DNA of 64,000 bases from contig JACMRL010000039.1 of the NCBI GenBank assembly GCA_014376435.1, forward strand, positions 1 to 64,000, given 5' to 3'. The stretch is from Bdellovibrio sp. GTDB lineage: Bacteria; Bdellovibrionota; Bdellovibrionia; Bdellovibrionales; Bdellovibrionaceae. The notes beneath the pieces were generated by a model. That model was not told the origin of the DNA. It saw only the letters and a program-made list of their open reading frames with translations, and searched no databases. A program made the position numbers and the translations under genes. How positions within the stretch are numbered: the stretch's first letter is position 1; each line of letters begins with the position of its first letter. Shown piece by piece: positions 1 to 8,332 of the stretch.

Positions 1-588
1 GCCCGTAAAAAAGTCGAAGCGCCCGTACCCACGTATCGCACTGCCCGTGTCACGCACGATAAAATATCCCGCGTGCAAGGTAGCATCGGGTAATAATAAG
101 CCAACCAAGGCCGGTATAAAGATAACGGTTCCCGCTTTATAAATAGAAAGATCAGCCGCCACTGAATAATACGGATCAACGCAGGCTTTTTTTGTACCGT
201 AACCATAACGGCAAACGCTTTCATCTACTCTGGTAAAAATATATTCGTTATTTGAAACCTGACTGTAGTGAAGCAAAATAAAATTACTTCCCACTAGAAC
301 TTTGCAAGTTCCTTGCAGAATACAAAATTTTAAAAATGAAGGACAAACAGTCGCCAATAATCTACCGGTTTTATCCTTCATAGATTTCACATCAGTGGCC
401 GCACAACTGGCATTCACGCCGTCATGCTGAGGAATATAATAAATTGTGGGGGTAATTAATTTTTTCGCTTGCTCTTCGCTTAGTGGAACATAAACATTTT
501 CATCAATAATATCGTCCGAATCAATTTTCGCACGGCCGCAGCCAACACTAAAACTCAGAATAAGAATAAGACTTAAAATACGGCTCAT
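1..588 (-). CDS. 3D-domain lipoprotein, C-terminus outside the window
   Basis: The frame is open from the start to the window edge (196 codons), so the C-terminus is missing. A hydrophobic leader ends in SVGC, a slightly atypical lipobox, which suggests an envelope lipoprotein. The last visible part contains the pattern VIFIPALVG, then LHAGYFIVRDTGSAIRGYG, then RFDFF. This fits the 3D (three-aspartate) domain found in MltA-type lytic transglycosylases and resuscitation-factor-like proteins, where the Asp residues sit in a double-psi barrel. A second in-frame ATG lies at 594; neither start has a clear Shine-Dalgarno. A peptidoglycan-related role is inferred from the domain. Confidence 0.7.
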   Translation of the reverse strand, partial: MSRILSLILILSFSVGCGRAKIDSDDIIDENVYVPLSEEQAKKLITPTIYYIPQHDGVNASCAATDVKSMKDKTGRLLATVCPSFLKFCILQGTCKVLVGSNFILLHYSQVSNNEYIFTRVDESVCRYGYGTKKACVDPYYSVAADLSIYKAGTVIFIPALVGLLLPDATLHAGYFIVRDTGSAIRGYGRFDFFTG

Positions 589-653
589 CACCATGCAATT
601 TATTTTGTAAGCGCACCAGAGTCGAACCAAAATAGTTGAATTGTAAATTGAAC

Positions 654-1304
654 TTAGTTGTTCAGTGATTTGACACTGACAACTCGTCCCTGCTTTAGCT
701 CGACTACATGATGGGCTAAAGCCTGAATGTCGGCCTCGTCGTGGGTGATCAAATAGACCGGAATATCCAACTGTGCAATCAGATTTTTAACCAGCGCCCG
801 GGCCTCGCTACGCAGGTGCGGATCTAGTGCCGAGAACGGTTCATCTAATAAAAGTAAGCGTGGTTTACTGATCAATGCGCGCATTAAAGCTACTCGCTGT
901 TTTTCGCCGCCCGAAAGTTTTTGTGCTTGGGTATTCCAGCATTTATTAAGTCCTAATTTTTCTTTGTAAGATTCAATTAATTCTGTTGGGTAATGATCTT
1001 TATAGCGGGCTTCGGCAACGATACGAATATTTTCTTCGGCCGTCAGGTGCGGGAACAATTCAAAACTCTGAAACACCACGCCTAAGCGACGTTCGTTTAA
1101 AGGTAAATCACTTAACTTCACGCCGCTAAAATCCCAGCTCCAGTTTTTTGGTTTGTGAATACCGATCAAACTTTTAAAAAAAGTAGTTTTACCTGAACCA
1201 GAATGCCCCCAAAAAGCCGTAACCCCTTTTTCCGGAATAGAAAGTTCGGGTATATCTAACAAGAAATCGTCGAACTTAAGTTGAAGATTTTTTATTAATG
1301 ACAT
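654..1304 (-). CDS. thiQ: Thiamine ABC transporter ATP-binding protein ThiQ
   Basis: This is the cytoplasmic ATPase that powers thiamine or thiamine-phosphate import together with the two genes upstream. It has a Walker A motif GHSGSGKTT near residue 33, the signature LSGGEKQR, Walker B LLLLDEP and the switch His in LITHDEAD. About 216 residues is normal for ThiQ. The ATG at 1304 is preferred because GGAG lies 6 nt upstream; a TTG at 1307 precedes it. It overlaps the end of thiP by about 30 nt, so the three genes are probably co-translated. The thiamine assignment rests mainly on the binding protein. Confidence 0.85.
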   Translation of the reverse strand: MSLIKNLQLKFDDFLLDIPELSIPEKGVTAFWGHSGSGKTTFFKSLIGIHKPKNWSWDFSGVKLSDLPLNERRLGVVFQSFELFPHLTAEENIRIVAEARYKDHYPTELIESYKEKLGLNKCWNTQAQKLSGGEKQRVALMRALISKPRLLLLDEPFSALDPHLRSEARALVKNLIAQLDIPVYLITHDEADIQALAHHVVELKQGRVVSVKSLNN

Positions 1305-2748
1305 CAATTACTCCTGATACAAAATAGATAGCCGCCATCGTCACTAGCCACAAAAATAAAATATATAAACTAAGCAAATAAGCTAACGAAAGCCGGTAAC
1401 TACTTAAAAAACTTTCGGCCATCAGGCCAATCGTACTACGCTGCACACCTAAAGATTTTAAGATGGCAAAATCACTTAAAAACCAAACTACTAAAAAAGA
1501 GATCCATAAAAACAACGGGCGCTTTATTTGCCTTAACACAATGACCGAAATAATCTTAGTCGAGTCTATCCCATAAATTTGTGCAGTGAAAATCTGAGAT
1601 TTAATTTTTTCGAGAGGTTTCTCCAGAAAGCTCTTAAATAGCGAAGGGAAAAATAGAATCGACATCGCTAAAGTAATTTTAAAGTAGTCACCGTAATTAG
1701 ACGATGGAAATAATAAATAAAATGAAAAGCTGACCAAGATTGTGGAGCTTGAAATAAGATGAGACGAAATATTCTGACTGCCATTTTTAACAAAATCATA
1801 AATCCAAGCGTAAAGTAAAATAAAACAGGCGGCTAAATACACCGTTAGAATTTGAAAAGAGCGAATAGTCGCGGTTAAAATTTCGGCAGAGAAAGTGATT
1901 AGCTGGTCAAAGCCACTCAGTGACTTGAGCACCCCAAATGCATAACCGCCTAAATAGATAAGTAAATAAATACCGATACCGCATAAGCCTAATTTAGATC
2001 TGAGATAATTACCGGCAAAAAACTCCTGCGGTTCGTATTGACGGTTTTTTAAAATGGAAAAACTTAATATAAAAATAAACAAACTTTGAAATATATTTAA
2101 CGTCCAAGCCGCCGGCCAATTTTGTCCGATGAATATTTTCTCGAATATTAAAACTTCTAAATTAGTTCCGCGACCACCCCCCGCCACCAAAGGCACCGAA
2201 AAACTGGCAAAGCAAAAAACAAAAATCATTACAAAAGTAGCTAATAATTCGAATTTTAAGATTGGAAAATAGATTCGGCGAAAAAACTGTAAGCGACTGA
2301 TTCCGTAAATTTCGCTATTCATACTGTAACCACTCATCTTCTCTTGAGTAGCGCTATGAACCAGTACGGTAGCAAAACCTAAGTGAATTAATACAAAGAT
2401 GAAAATAATTCCCGCCGTACCCATCGGAAAAGGATTCAAAATAGAAAACGCAATCAGTATAGAAAATAAGGTTGGTAAAATCTGGGGAATCAACAAAAGC
2501 TTACTAGCCACCAAGGAGGCCGTTGGTTTCAACGCAAAAAGCCCCAAACTAAAAGGAATACTTAATAACGTGACCAACGCCGCCGTAATACTTGATTGAA
2601 TCAATGAGTTTTTAAAAGCCCAAGATAATTCTTGGTAATCTAAATTAAGATCTAAACTAAAATATTTTATAAATATAAAATACGGAATTAAAAAGTAAAA
2701 CAGCAAACCATATCTAACGATTTGCGGAAAACTTTTAAAGACCTTCAT
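1276..2748 (-). CDS. thiP: Thiamine ABC transporter permease ThiP
   Basis: The protein has 490 residues and about twelve hydrophobic segments, the fused double-permease layout of ThiP and FbpB proteins. A conserved EAA-type loop is visible in the first half (EIYGISRLQFFRRIYFPIL), and a second one in the C-terminal half (AQIYGIDSTKIISVIVLRQI). It forms the membrane channel for the thiB/thiQ system. Its start overlaps the end of thiB by 14 nt and its end overlaps thiQ. Iron (FbpB) permeases have the same architecture, so substrate is assigned from the neighbouring ThiB. Confidence 0.85.
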   Translation of the reverse strand: MKVFKSFPQIVRYGLLFYFLIPYFIFIKYFSLDLNLDYQELSWAFKNSLIQSSITAALVTLLSIPFSLGLFALKPTASLVASKLLLIPQILPTLFSILIAFSILNPFPMGTAGIIFIFVLIHLGFATVLVHSATQEKMSGYSMNSEIYGISRLQFFRRIYFPILKFELLATFVMIFVFCFASFSVPLVAGGGRGTNLEVLIFEKIFIGQNWPAAWTLNIFQSLFIFILSFSILKNRQYEPQEFFAGNYLRSKLGLCGIGIYLLIYLGGYAFGVLKSLSGFDQLITFSAEILTATIRSFQILTVYLAACFILLYAWIYDFVKNGSQNISSHLISSSTILVSFSFYLLFPSSNYGDYFKITLAMSILFFPSLFKSFLEKPLEKIKSQIFTAQIYGIDSTKIISVIVLRQIKRPLFLWISFLVVWFLSDFAILKSLGVQRSTIGLMAESFLSSYRLSLAYLLSLYILFLWLVTMAAIYFVSGVIDVINKKSST

Positions 2749-3772
2749 TCTTGCGAATTTCCGTCCATTGATTTATCCACTTATCTATTCTATCTTGATC
2801 ATAAAATTTTACTGGAACCGTACGATAAACTTTAATGGCATCAAATTCAGTGGCATCTTTTACGCGCTCTACAACCGGTAGCATATAATTTTTCGCCATA
2901 ATTATTTTTTGCGCTTCACGGGTTAACATAAATCTTAAAAACTGCTCGGCTCCCTGACAGTTCTTACAAGTTGCCGGAATACCTGCGAACTCAACCTGTA
3001 ACGGTAAAGCCTCTTTCATCTCAAGACTTACAAAGGTTGAATCTTTTTCTTCCACGACGTGATAAATCGGCGAAGTCACATAAGAAAATACTAAGTCAGC
3101 TTGTCGATTCTTAAATAAACCGTAAGCACCTGACCAACTTGATGAAAAGCTATGAGCTTGCTTCATTAAAGCTTTTAAAAAAACAATCGCTTGCTCGGTG
3201 GGTTTCGTTTCAAAAATCCAAATCAACATTTGTAAACCTGGCGAACTAGTGCGTGGATCTTGTAAAGCGATGCGGCCTTTAAGTTCTGGCTTTAATAAAT
3301 CTTCTAATTGATTTACTTGCACGGACATATCTTGTCGTCCCACAAAAGTCATTGGCGCCCAATCATAAGCCATGAAGCGCGTTTGGTTCTTTAATGCTCG
3401 CTCAATATCTGGAACATAATCAGCCGTGATCGTTTGCGTGATTGGCTGCCATTCAATTTTAGTGGCTTGACGCGAAAGATCGAATTGATCTAAACCTAAA
3501 ACTAAATCGGCCGTTGAATTTTTATTTTCAAAACTGATCTTTTGCAAAGTCATTGCAATATCTGGAGATTCTAAGAATTCAATTTTAAAAATATTTTGTT
3601 TTTCAAAAAGTTCTTTTAAAGCCGGGCCCGGACCCCATTTCGCAATAAATGAAGATGATGCATAGATTCGGATCGTGCGGTCTTCAATCATCTGCGCTTT
3701 ATCTTCTTTATGATAATAAAAAAATGACAGACCCGAAAAGATCAGAACCATAAAAATAATAAAATGTTTCAT
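2735..3772 (-). CDS. thiB: Thiamine-binding periplasmic protein ThiB
   Basis: The protein has 345 residues with an N-terminal signal peptide or anchor (about residues 1-20). The mature part matches E. coli ThiB/TbpA at several places recalled from the family: IYASSSFIAKWGPGPALK, ADLVLGLD, QDPRTSSPGLQ, SWSGAYGLF and SYVTSPIYHVVEEK. These blocks line the thiamine pocket, so thiamine, TMP or TPP is the likely ligand. Its stop is immediately followed by thiP and its ATG immediately follows the stop of the DoxX-like gene. No TPP riboswitch was found upstream of the operon. Confidence 0.92.
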   Translation of the reverse strand: MKHFIIFMVLIFSGLSFFYYHKEDKAQMIEDRTIRIYASSSFIAKWGPGPALKELFEKQNIFKIEFLESPDIAMTLQKISFENKNSTADLVLGLDQFDLSRQATKIEWQPITQTITADYVPDIERALKNQTRFMAYDWAPMTFVGRQDMSVQVNQLEDLLKPELKGRIALQDPRTSSPGLQMLIWIFETKPTEQAIVFLKALMKQAHSFSSSWSGAYGLFKNRQADLVFSYVTSPIYHVVEEKDSTFVSLEMKEALPLQVEFAGIPATCKNCQGAEQFLRFMLTREAQKIIMAKNYMLPVVERVKDATEFDAIKVYRTVPVKFYDQDRIDKWINQWTEIRKNEGL

Positions 3773-4255
3773 TTACCACCACAATCCACGGCGACGTTTA
3801 AAAAAGTAATAATCCAAACCCAAGCAGCGGCCTGCGCCAACCCAAGCTAATAAAATGTGACAAGCGATTAATAACTTAAAAAATATTTCGCGGTCTACGC
3901 TAGAAATTGACAAGTAATTTAAACATACAAACACCGCCAACAACGAAGTCGGACGCACGACGTAACCTAAAATATAAGAAATACCAACGGCAAATTGTAA
4001 ACCGATTAAAATAAATGCGTAAGTATGCCAATGAGGAATAATTTGTTCGCTTAATAAAAGACGATACCATGAAGGTAAAGCCGGTTTATTTAAAGCCTCC
4101 ACAAATAAATCCGCTAAGCCCCCGCTACCTATGCTGTAGAATTTCCAGTCCTTTAAAGCTAAGTCGATATAAAAATATCCTAAGAAAATTCTTAGAAAAG
4201 AAATTGGTAATAGATGGCCAACATATTTAATACTTTCGAAGTAAGCTTGAAACAT
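3773..4255 (-). CDS. DoxX/DoxD-like integral membrane protein
   Basis: This 160-residue protein has about four transmembrane helices and a basic C-terminus, as in DoxX/TQO small-subunit-like proteins. Residues such as LRIFLGYFYIDLALKDW near the N-terminus and VGAGRCLGLD near the end fit that family. The family is loosely linked to quinone or thiol redox chemistry in membranes, but no precise function can be given. It directly abuts thiB and lies 13 nt after nth, so it seems to be co-transcribed with both. Whether it belongs to thiamine uptake is unknown. Confidence 0.6.
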   Translation of the reverse strand: MFQAYFESIKYVGHLLPISFLRIFLGYFYIDLALKDWKFYSIGSGGLADLFVEALNKPALPSWYRLLLSEQIIPHWHTYAFILIGLQFAVGISYILGYVVRPTSLLAVFVCLNYLSISSVDREIFFKLLIACHILLAWVGAGRCLGLDYYFFKRRRGLWW

Positions 4256-4268
4256 AGATTAAGCCTAC

Positions 4269-4958
4269 CTAAACTCCTCGCTTCGGACAAGCGCTGTTCA
4301 GAAAACAAATTGAACAATCTGGGCTTCGGGCTTTGCAAATCGCACGACCATGACTAATCAAGTAGTGGGGAAGCATGACCCACTCTTTTTTCGGAGCCAT
4401 GACATTCAACACATTTTCAATACGGACGGCGTCTAGCGTCTTTACCCAACCAAAGCGGTTCGCTAAACGACCTACGTGCGTATCAACCACAACTCCCGAT
4501 GCAATTCCGTAAGCATTACCCATCACAACGTTTGCGGTTTTACGCCCCACTCCGGCTAATTCATAAAGCTCTTCCATTGTTTTTGGCACTTGGCCTTGGT
4601 ATTTCTGAACTAGTACTAAGCAGCATTCTTTAATATTTTTTGCTTTGTTTTTGTAAAAGCCCGCCGAGTGAATCAGTTCTTCGATTTGCGGCAAAGTGGC
4701 TTCACTCATGGCTTTAGCATCTGGAAATTTTTTGAAAAGTTCTTTGGTTACGATATTTACGCGGATATCAGTGCATTGAGCAGAAAGAATCGTGGCAATT
4801 AATAGTTGAAAAGGATTTTCGAAGTTAAGGGCACAATGTGCATCGGGATAACGTTTTTTTAAGGCCTTCAGTGTAGCCTTAAAATCCAAAGCCTGGATTT
4901 TAAGGCCGGCCGTCTTCGACAGGACTTTAGTCTTACTCTTCGTCGCCAAAATCGCCAA
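4269..4958 (-). CDS. nth: Endonuclease III (DNA glycosylase/AP lyase)
   Basis: This base-excision repair enzyme removes oxidised pyrimidines and cleaves AP sites. The helix-hairpin-helix ELAGVGRKTANVV carries the catalytic Lys, VDTHVGR carries the catalytic Asp, and the C-terminus has the iron-sulfur loop C-x6-C-x2-C-x5-C (CKARSPDCSICFLNSACP). The first roughly 25 residues are absent from E. coli Nth, so the real start may lie downstream of the TTG at 4958. As written the gene overlaps the upstream ferredoxin gene by 26 nt in another frame, which suggests coupling of two Fe-S proteins. Confidence 0.92.
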   Translation of the reverse strand: MAILATKSKTKVLSKTAGLKIQALDFKATLKALKKRYPDAHCALNFENPFQLLIATILSAQCTDIRVNIVTKELFKKFPDAKAMSEATLPQIEELIHSAGFYKNKAKNIKECCLVLVQKYQGQVPKTMEELYELAGVGRKTANVVMGNAYGIASGVVVDTHVGRLANRFGWVKTLDAVRIENVLNVMAPKKEWVMLPHYLISHGRAICKARSPDCSICFLNSACPKRGV

Positions 4959-5172
4959 TGGCTTCTACGGGACAACCTTCCATCGCTTCTTTGCAGGCGC
5001 TGATTTCTTCTGGAGATTCAGGCTGTTTAGAAACGTAAGCATGACCATCATCCTCATGCATTGCGAAGTTTTTCGGGGCCGCTAAAACGCAAGCGTCACA
5101 AGCAATACAAGACTGGTCTACAAATACTTTGCCAGCTTTATTTTCTTTCCATTTTTGCGACAGATCAGCCAA
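4933..5172 (-). CDS. [4Fe-4S] ferredoxin
   Basis: This 79-residue acidic protein has CIACDACVLAAP and, further on, EGCPVEAI. It therefore has four ligand cysteines in the C-x2-C-x2-C ... C-P order of single-cluster ferredoxins of the Bacillus or Thermotoga type. A fifth Cys (ISACKEA) is present as in those relatives. It should act as a small soluble electron carrier. Translation begins at TTG, supported by a GGAGG 5 nt upstream. It is the first gene of the run ending in thiQ and has about 115 bp of divergent intergenic DNA before it. Confidence 0.88.
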   Translation of the reverse strand: MADLSQKWKENKAGKVFVDQSCIACDACVLAAPKNFAMHEDDGHAYVSKQPESPEEISACKEAMEGCPVEAIGDFGDEE

Positions 5173-5288
5173 GGGGACCTCCGGGTGGATTGATTGTAAA
5201 AAACTTCTGGGCCTAAGTCAAATTCATCCTCTCAGGACGTATCAAGTTGCCTCTAAACCCATGTAAAATAAAGCTTTTAGGGGGAATA

Positions 5289-6380
5289 ATGCAGGGACCG
5301 CGCACACCTGAGTCACATGAACTCAAACAAGTTGTTGATTTTTTAAATAGCAATCTTCGCCAAGATAATAAGTGGCCGATCACCAGCGAATATCCAACCG
5401 CACTTTCCCAAAGCAATATTCATAATATGAGCATCATCTGTGAGGATGAAAAAATCATCGCCCACGCGGTTTTGAAAACGCTTGTTATTAAAACTCCGAT
5501 CGCAATTTTTAAAGTTGGCGCGATTGGTTCAGTGGTTACCGATCCCGATCACCGCCACCTTGGGTACAGTACTAAAAATATTGAAAAGTGCATCGAGCTC
5601 GCCAAAGAACAAGAATGCGATGTCGTGGTTCTATGGACAGATCAATTTGATTTTTACCGCAAAATGGGTTTTGAATTGGCGGGTTATGATTATAGTTACG
5701 TGATTGAAAATGAAACTCCGATTAAAAATAAAGATTTACGCTTCGTCACCGGCAACAACGTTGACCCCGCGGCTTTACAAAAACTTTATTCACAACATAC
5801 GGTTCACGCACTTCGTACAAACGAAGACTTCAAACAATTTCTAAAAATTCCTAATTCAAATCTTTATACGGCTTGGGATAAACAAAACCAAATCGTGGCT
5901 TACGCCGTTGAAGGTAAAGGTTTAGATTTAATTAATTACGTTCATGAATGGGCCGGCCAAACTCCCGCGTTGATTGATTTATTTAATTACATTCACCAGC
6001 AAAAGAAACAAACGTTAACGGTGATGACTCCGGCCCACTCTAAAAATTTACATCAGCAATTAGGCGCTCAGGCCGCGATGACCCATCAAGGTTATTTAGG
6101 AATGTTGAAGTTGATTAATAAAACTCAATTATTAGTTAAAATTAAAAAAGCTTTCCGCGCCGAAGGATTAGATCTGATTGTTTTTGAAGAACAAAATGGA
6201 AAAATTGTTTTTGGCTACGGCATGGATCTTTACACTTTAGATAATGAAGCCGATCTAATCCAAATTCTATTTGGCCCGCTTGATATCCATGCGCTTGATT
6301 TCATGTCAGCGGAAGCCAAAGAAAAACTATCAAAACTTCTTCCTATGCCATTATGGATTTGGGGTTGGGACTCTATATGA
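5289..6380 (+). CDS. GNAT-family N-acetyltransferase
   Basis: The N-terminal half is a GNAT fold: IGSVVTDPDHRHLGYSTKNIEKCIE holds the acetyl-CoA-binding loop (RHLGYS in place of the usual R/Q-x-x-G-x-G/A), followed by WTDQFDFYRKMGFE, the standard beta-5 to alpha-4 segment. The C-terminal half (about 200 residues) resembles the second GNAT or SCP2-like half of Eis-type proteins but is not clearly recognisable. The ATG at 5289 is chosen because AGGGGG lies about 5 nt upstream; an earlier ATG at 5247 lacks this. The acceptor substrate is unknown. It overlaps the next gene by 4 nt (ATGA). Confidence 0.75.
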   Translation: MQGPRTPESHELKQVVDFLNSNLRQDNKWPITSEYPTALSQSNIHNMSIICEDEKIIAHAVLKTLVIKTPIAIFKVGAIGSVVTDPDHRHLGYSTKNIEKCIELAKEQECDVVVLWTDQFDFYRKMGFELAGYDYSYVIENETPIKNKDLRFVTGNNVDPAALQKLYSQHTVHALRTNEDFKQFLKIPNSNLYTAWDKQNQIVAYAVEGKGLDLINYVHEWAGQTPALIDLFNYIHQQKKQTLTVMTPAHSKNLHQQLGAQAAMTHQGYLGMLKLINKTQLLVKIKKAFRAEGLDLIVFEEQNGKIVFGYGMDLYTLDNEADLIQILFGPLDIHALDFMSAEAKEKLSKLLPMPLWIWGWDSI

Positions 6381-7207
6381 AAAAAAATATCACCACGGCT
6401 TTGCTAATCGCCGCGATATTATCATTTAATATGTCGTGCATGAAAAAACAAAACTTAGACGACGATAATTTAGGTGATCCGATTAAACCCGCGGCCCTGC
6501 TCAGTGCAATTAGCGATGGCCTAGGAACTTACAGTTATGATATTAAACAAGATGAGTCGTCTAGTTATGTTTTATCTCAAAGCGTTCAAGCCGGAACCCC
6601 TTATAACTTGGAACAACAAGACTTAACCGTTACCGCTGTTGTCGCCACAAATACTTCTATTAAATTCGATAGCTTGGTAACAAAAACAATCTACAGCGAT
6701 AATCAAACCTCACAATCGATTCCCCGCTCGTGGAGTTATCAAATTGGTTCAGACCCAGCTACACAAAATAGCAAAAAAAGTGATGAAGAGGCAAAGCCAA
6801 ATGCAGAACTTGAGCCTCCTCTTTATCTATTCCGTATGCTTGAAAGCGTAGCTTACACATCCTGCGAAGCCGAAGGCGAAAATGCAGCCGCTTGCTACCA
6901 GTTACATTTTGTTGATTTTAAGTTACGCGTTTCTCCGTCTATGGCGACCCAGCATCAGTGTGCGAATGTAAATCAATGTTACATTGAAGCTCGTAAAATC
7001 GAATTTGATACCGTTAGTTACAAAGTTCTAGATAAAGATAATAAACCTTTACGTATTCACTACACGATGACGATTAGTAAAGATGTCCCGTTTTTATCTA
7101 AAATGTTACAGCTTTGTTATCGCCGTCTTTACACGATAACTAGCTCTCAGCAAAAAGTAATGGCCGATACGTGCTATTCGGTTAATAACTATACCTTCGG
7201 TAGATAA
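6377..7207 (+). CDS. Predicted lipoprotein, unknown function
   Basis: The protein has about 276 residues. It begins MKKN, followed by a hydrophobic segment and NMSC, a probable lipobox with Cys near residue 22. The rest is polar with a few Cys (SCEAEGENAAACYQ, QHQCANVNQCYIE), which would fit periplasmic disulfides. No known domain is recognised. The ATG at 6377 overlaps the stop of the acetyltransferase gene, so the pair is translationally coupled. The stop codon lies inside a 12-bp inverted repeat. Confidence 0.6.
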   Translation: MKKNITTALLIAAILSFNMSCMKKQNLDDDNLGDPIKPAALLSAISDGLGTYSYDIKQDESSSYVLSQSVQAGTPYNLEQQDLTVTAVVATNTSIKFDSLVTKTIYSDNQTSQSIPRSWSYQIGSDPATQNSKKSDEEAKPNAELEPPLYLFRMLESVAYTSCEAEGENAAACYQLHFVDFKLRVSPSMATQHQCANVNQCYIEARKIEFDTVSYKVLDKDNKPLRIHYTMTISKDVPFLSKMLQLCYRRLYTITSSQQKVMADTCYSVNNYTFGR

Positions 7208-7233
7208 ACTGAACTTGTCTGGTTCAGTTTATC
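7203..7233 (+). repeat. 12-bp perfect inverted repeat at the stop codon
   Basis: GATAAACTGAAC (7203-7214) and GTTCAGTTTATC (7222-7233) are perfect reverse complements around a 7-nt loop. The 5' arm contains the TAA of the lipoprotein gene, and the 3' arm ends 16 nt before the ATG of ddl. No T-run follows, so it is not a standard intrinsic terminator. It could limit read-through into ddl or mask its initiation region. Confidence 0.6.
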
Positions 7234-7249
7234 TTGGCATAATTTATTC

Positions 7250-8332
7250 ATGAAAAAGAAAATTGCGATTGTTTTTGGCGGCAAGTCAGCAGAACACGAA
7301 GTATCAATGAATTCGGCGCGTAACATCTGTAATGCAATTGATAAAAATAAATTTGAGATTTTATACATCGGAGTTTCTAAACAAGGCAGTTGGTACGAAT
7401 TTTCTAATGCAAACGTTTTCGATACCTACAAAGCTTTAAACGACCAAGAATTAAAAGAAGCCGATTTGATTACGCTCATTTCTTACCAGGAAAAACCTTA
7501 TATTTTCTCATTTAAAACCCAAGAAAAAAGAGCAATCGACTGCGCCTTCCCGATTATTCACGGAACGATGGGTGAAGACGGCACACTGCAAGGCTTTTTC
7601 CGTATCTTAAATTTGCCATTCGTTGGTTGCGGAGTATTAAGCGCCTCAGTTGGTATGGATAAAGAGTACATGAAGCGCCTGATGACTGAATCTGGAATTG
7701 CGAATTCAGCTTACATGATTTTAAAAAAATCCGTACCCGCCAATTACCATGAAATCGTTAAAAAATTAGGCTCACCATTTTTTATCAAACCTGCCAATGC
7801 CGGGTCATCAGTCGGTGTTCATAAAATTAAAAGTGCAGAAGATTTCGATCCTAAATTAAAAGATGCTTTCCAATACGATTTAAAAGTAATCGCCGAAGAA
7901 TTTATTGATGGCCGTGAAGTAGAGTGTTCCGTTTTAGGTTTAAATCAAAGCCCAAAAGCTTCGTTACCCGGCGAATTAATTGTTAAACATGAATTTTATT
8001 CTTACGAAGCGAAGTATTTGGATCCAAACGGTGCCGAAATTGTTATTCCGGCTAAATTAACTGATGAACAAGTAAAAGAAATTCAAAATTTAGCTATTAA
8101 AACTTTTCAATCTTTAAATTGCGACGGCTTAACCCGCGTTGATTTCTTTGTGCGTAAAGATGGCCGGGTCTTTGTGAACGAGATTAATACTTTACCCGGC
8201 TTTACTAAAATTTCGATGTATCCAAAAATGTGGGAAGCATCGGGTTTAAAATACTCTGATTTAATTACCGAGCTGGTGCAGTTAGCTTTTGAAAAGCACC
8301 AGCTTGATAACCAAATTAAAATGAGCTTTTAA
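7250..8332 (+). CDS. ddl: D-alanine--D-alanine ligase
   Basis: This ATP-grasp enzyme makes D-Ala-D-Ala for peptidoglycan precursors in the cytoplasm. Visible motifs are [11 protein letters not shown] at the N-terminus, [14 protein letters not shown], the ATP-binding loop [25 protein letters not shown], and the metal/substrate segment [13 protein letters not shown]. The length of 360 is normal. The ATG at 7250 has no evident Shine-Dalgarno and lies just after an inverted repeat. It is not embedded in a division and cell wall cluster. Its stop overlaps the convergent downstream gene by 4 nt. Confidence 0.95.
   Translation: MKKKIAIVFGGKSAEHEVSMNSARNICNAIDKNKFEILYIGVSKQGSWYEFSNANVFDTYKALNDQELKEADLITLISYQEKPYIFSFKTQEKRAIDCAFPIIHGTMGEDGTLQGFFRILNLPFVGCGVLSASVGMDKEYMKRLMTESGIANSAYMILKKSVPANYHEIVKKLGSPFFIKPANAGSSVGVHKIKSAEDFDPKLKDAFQYDLKVIAEEFIDGREVECSVLGLNQSPKASLPGELIVKHEFYSYEAKYLDPNGAEIVIPAKLTDEQVKEIQNLAIKTFQSLNCDGLTRVDFFVRKDGRVFVNEINTLPGFTKISMYPKMWEASGLKYSDLITELVQLAFEKHQLDNQIKMSF

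Noticed and set aside
5190-5288. TPP riboswitch (THI box) before the ferredoxin-nth-thiBPQ run
   Set aside because: The minus strand has CCTGAGAGGATGAA, which resembles part of a THI box, but the second half (CCTGATCTGGxTAAxxCCAGCG-like) is absent and the spacing is wrong.
5247-5288. Earlier ATG of the acetyltransferase
   Set aside because: The 14 additional residues are not family-like, and the AGGGGG ribosome site supports the ATG at 5289.
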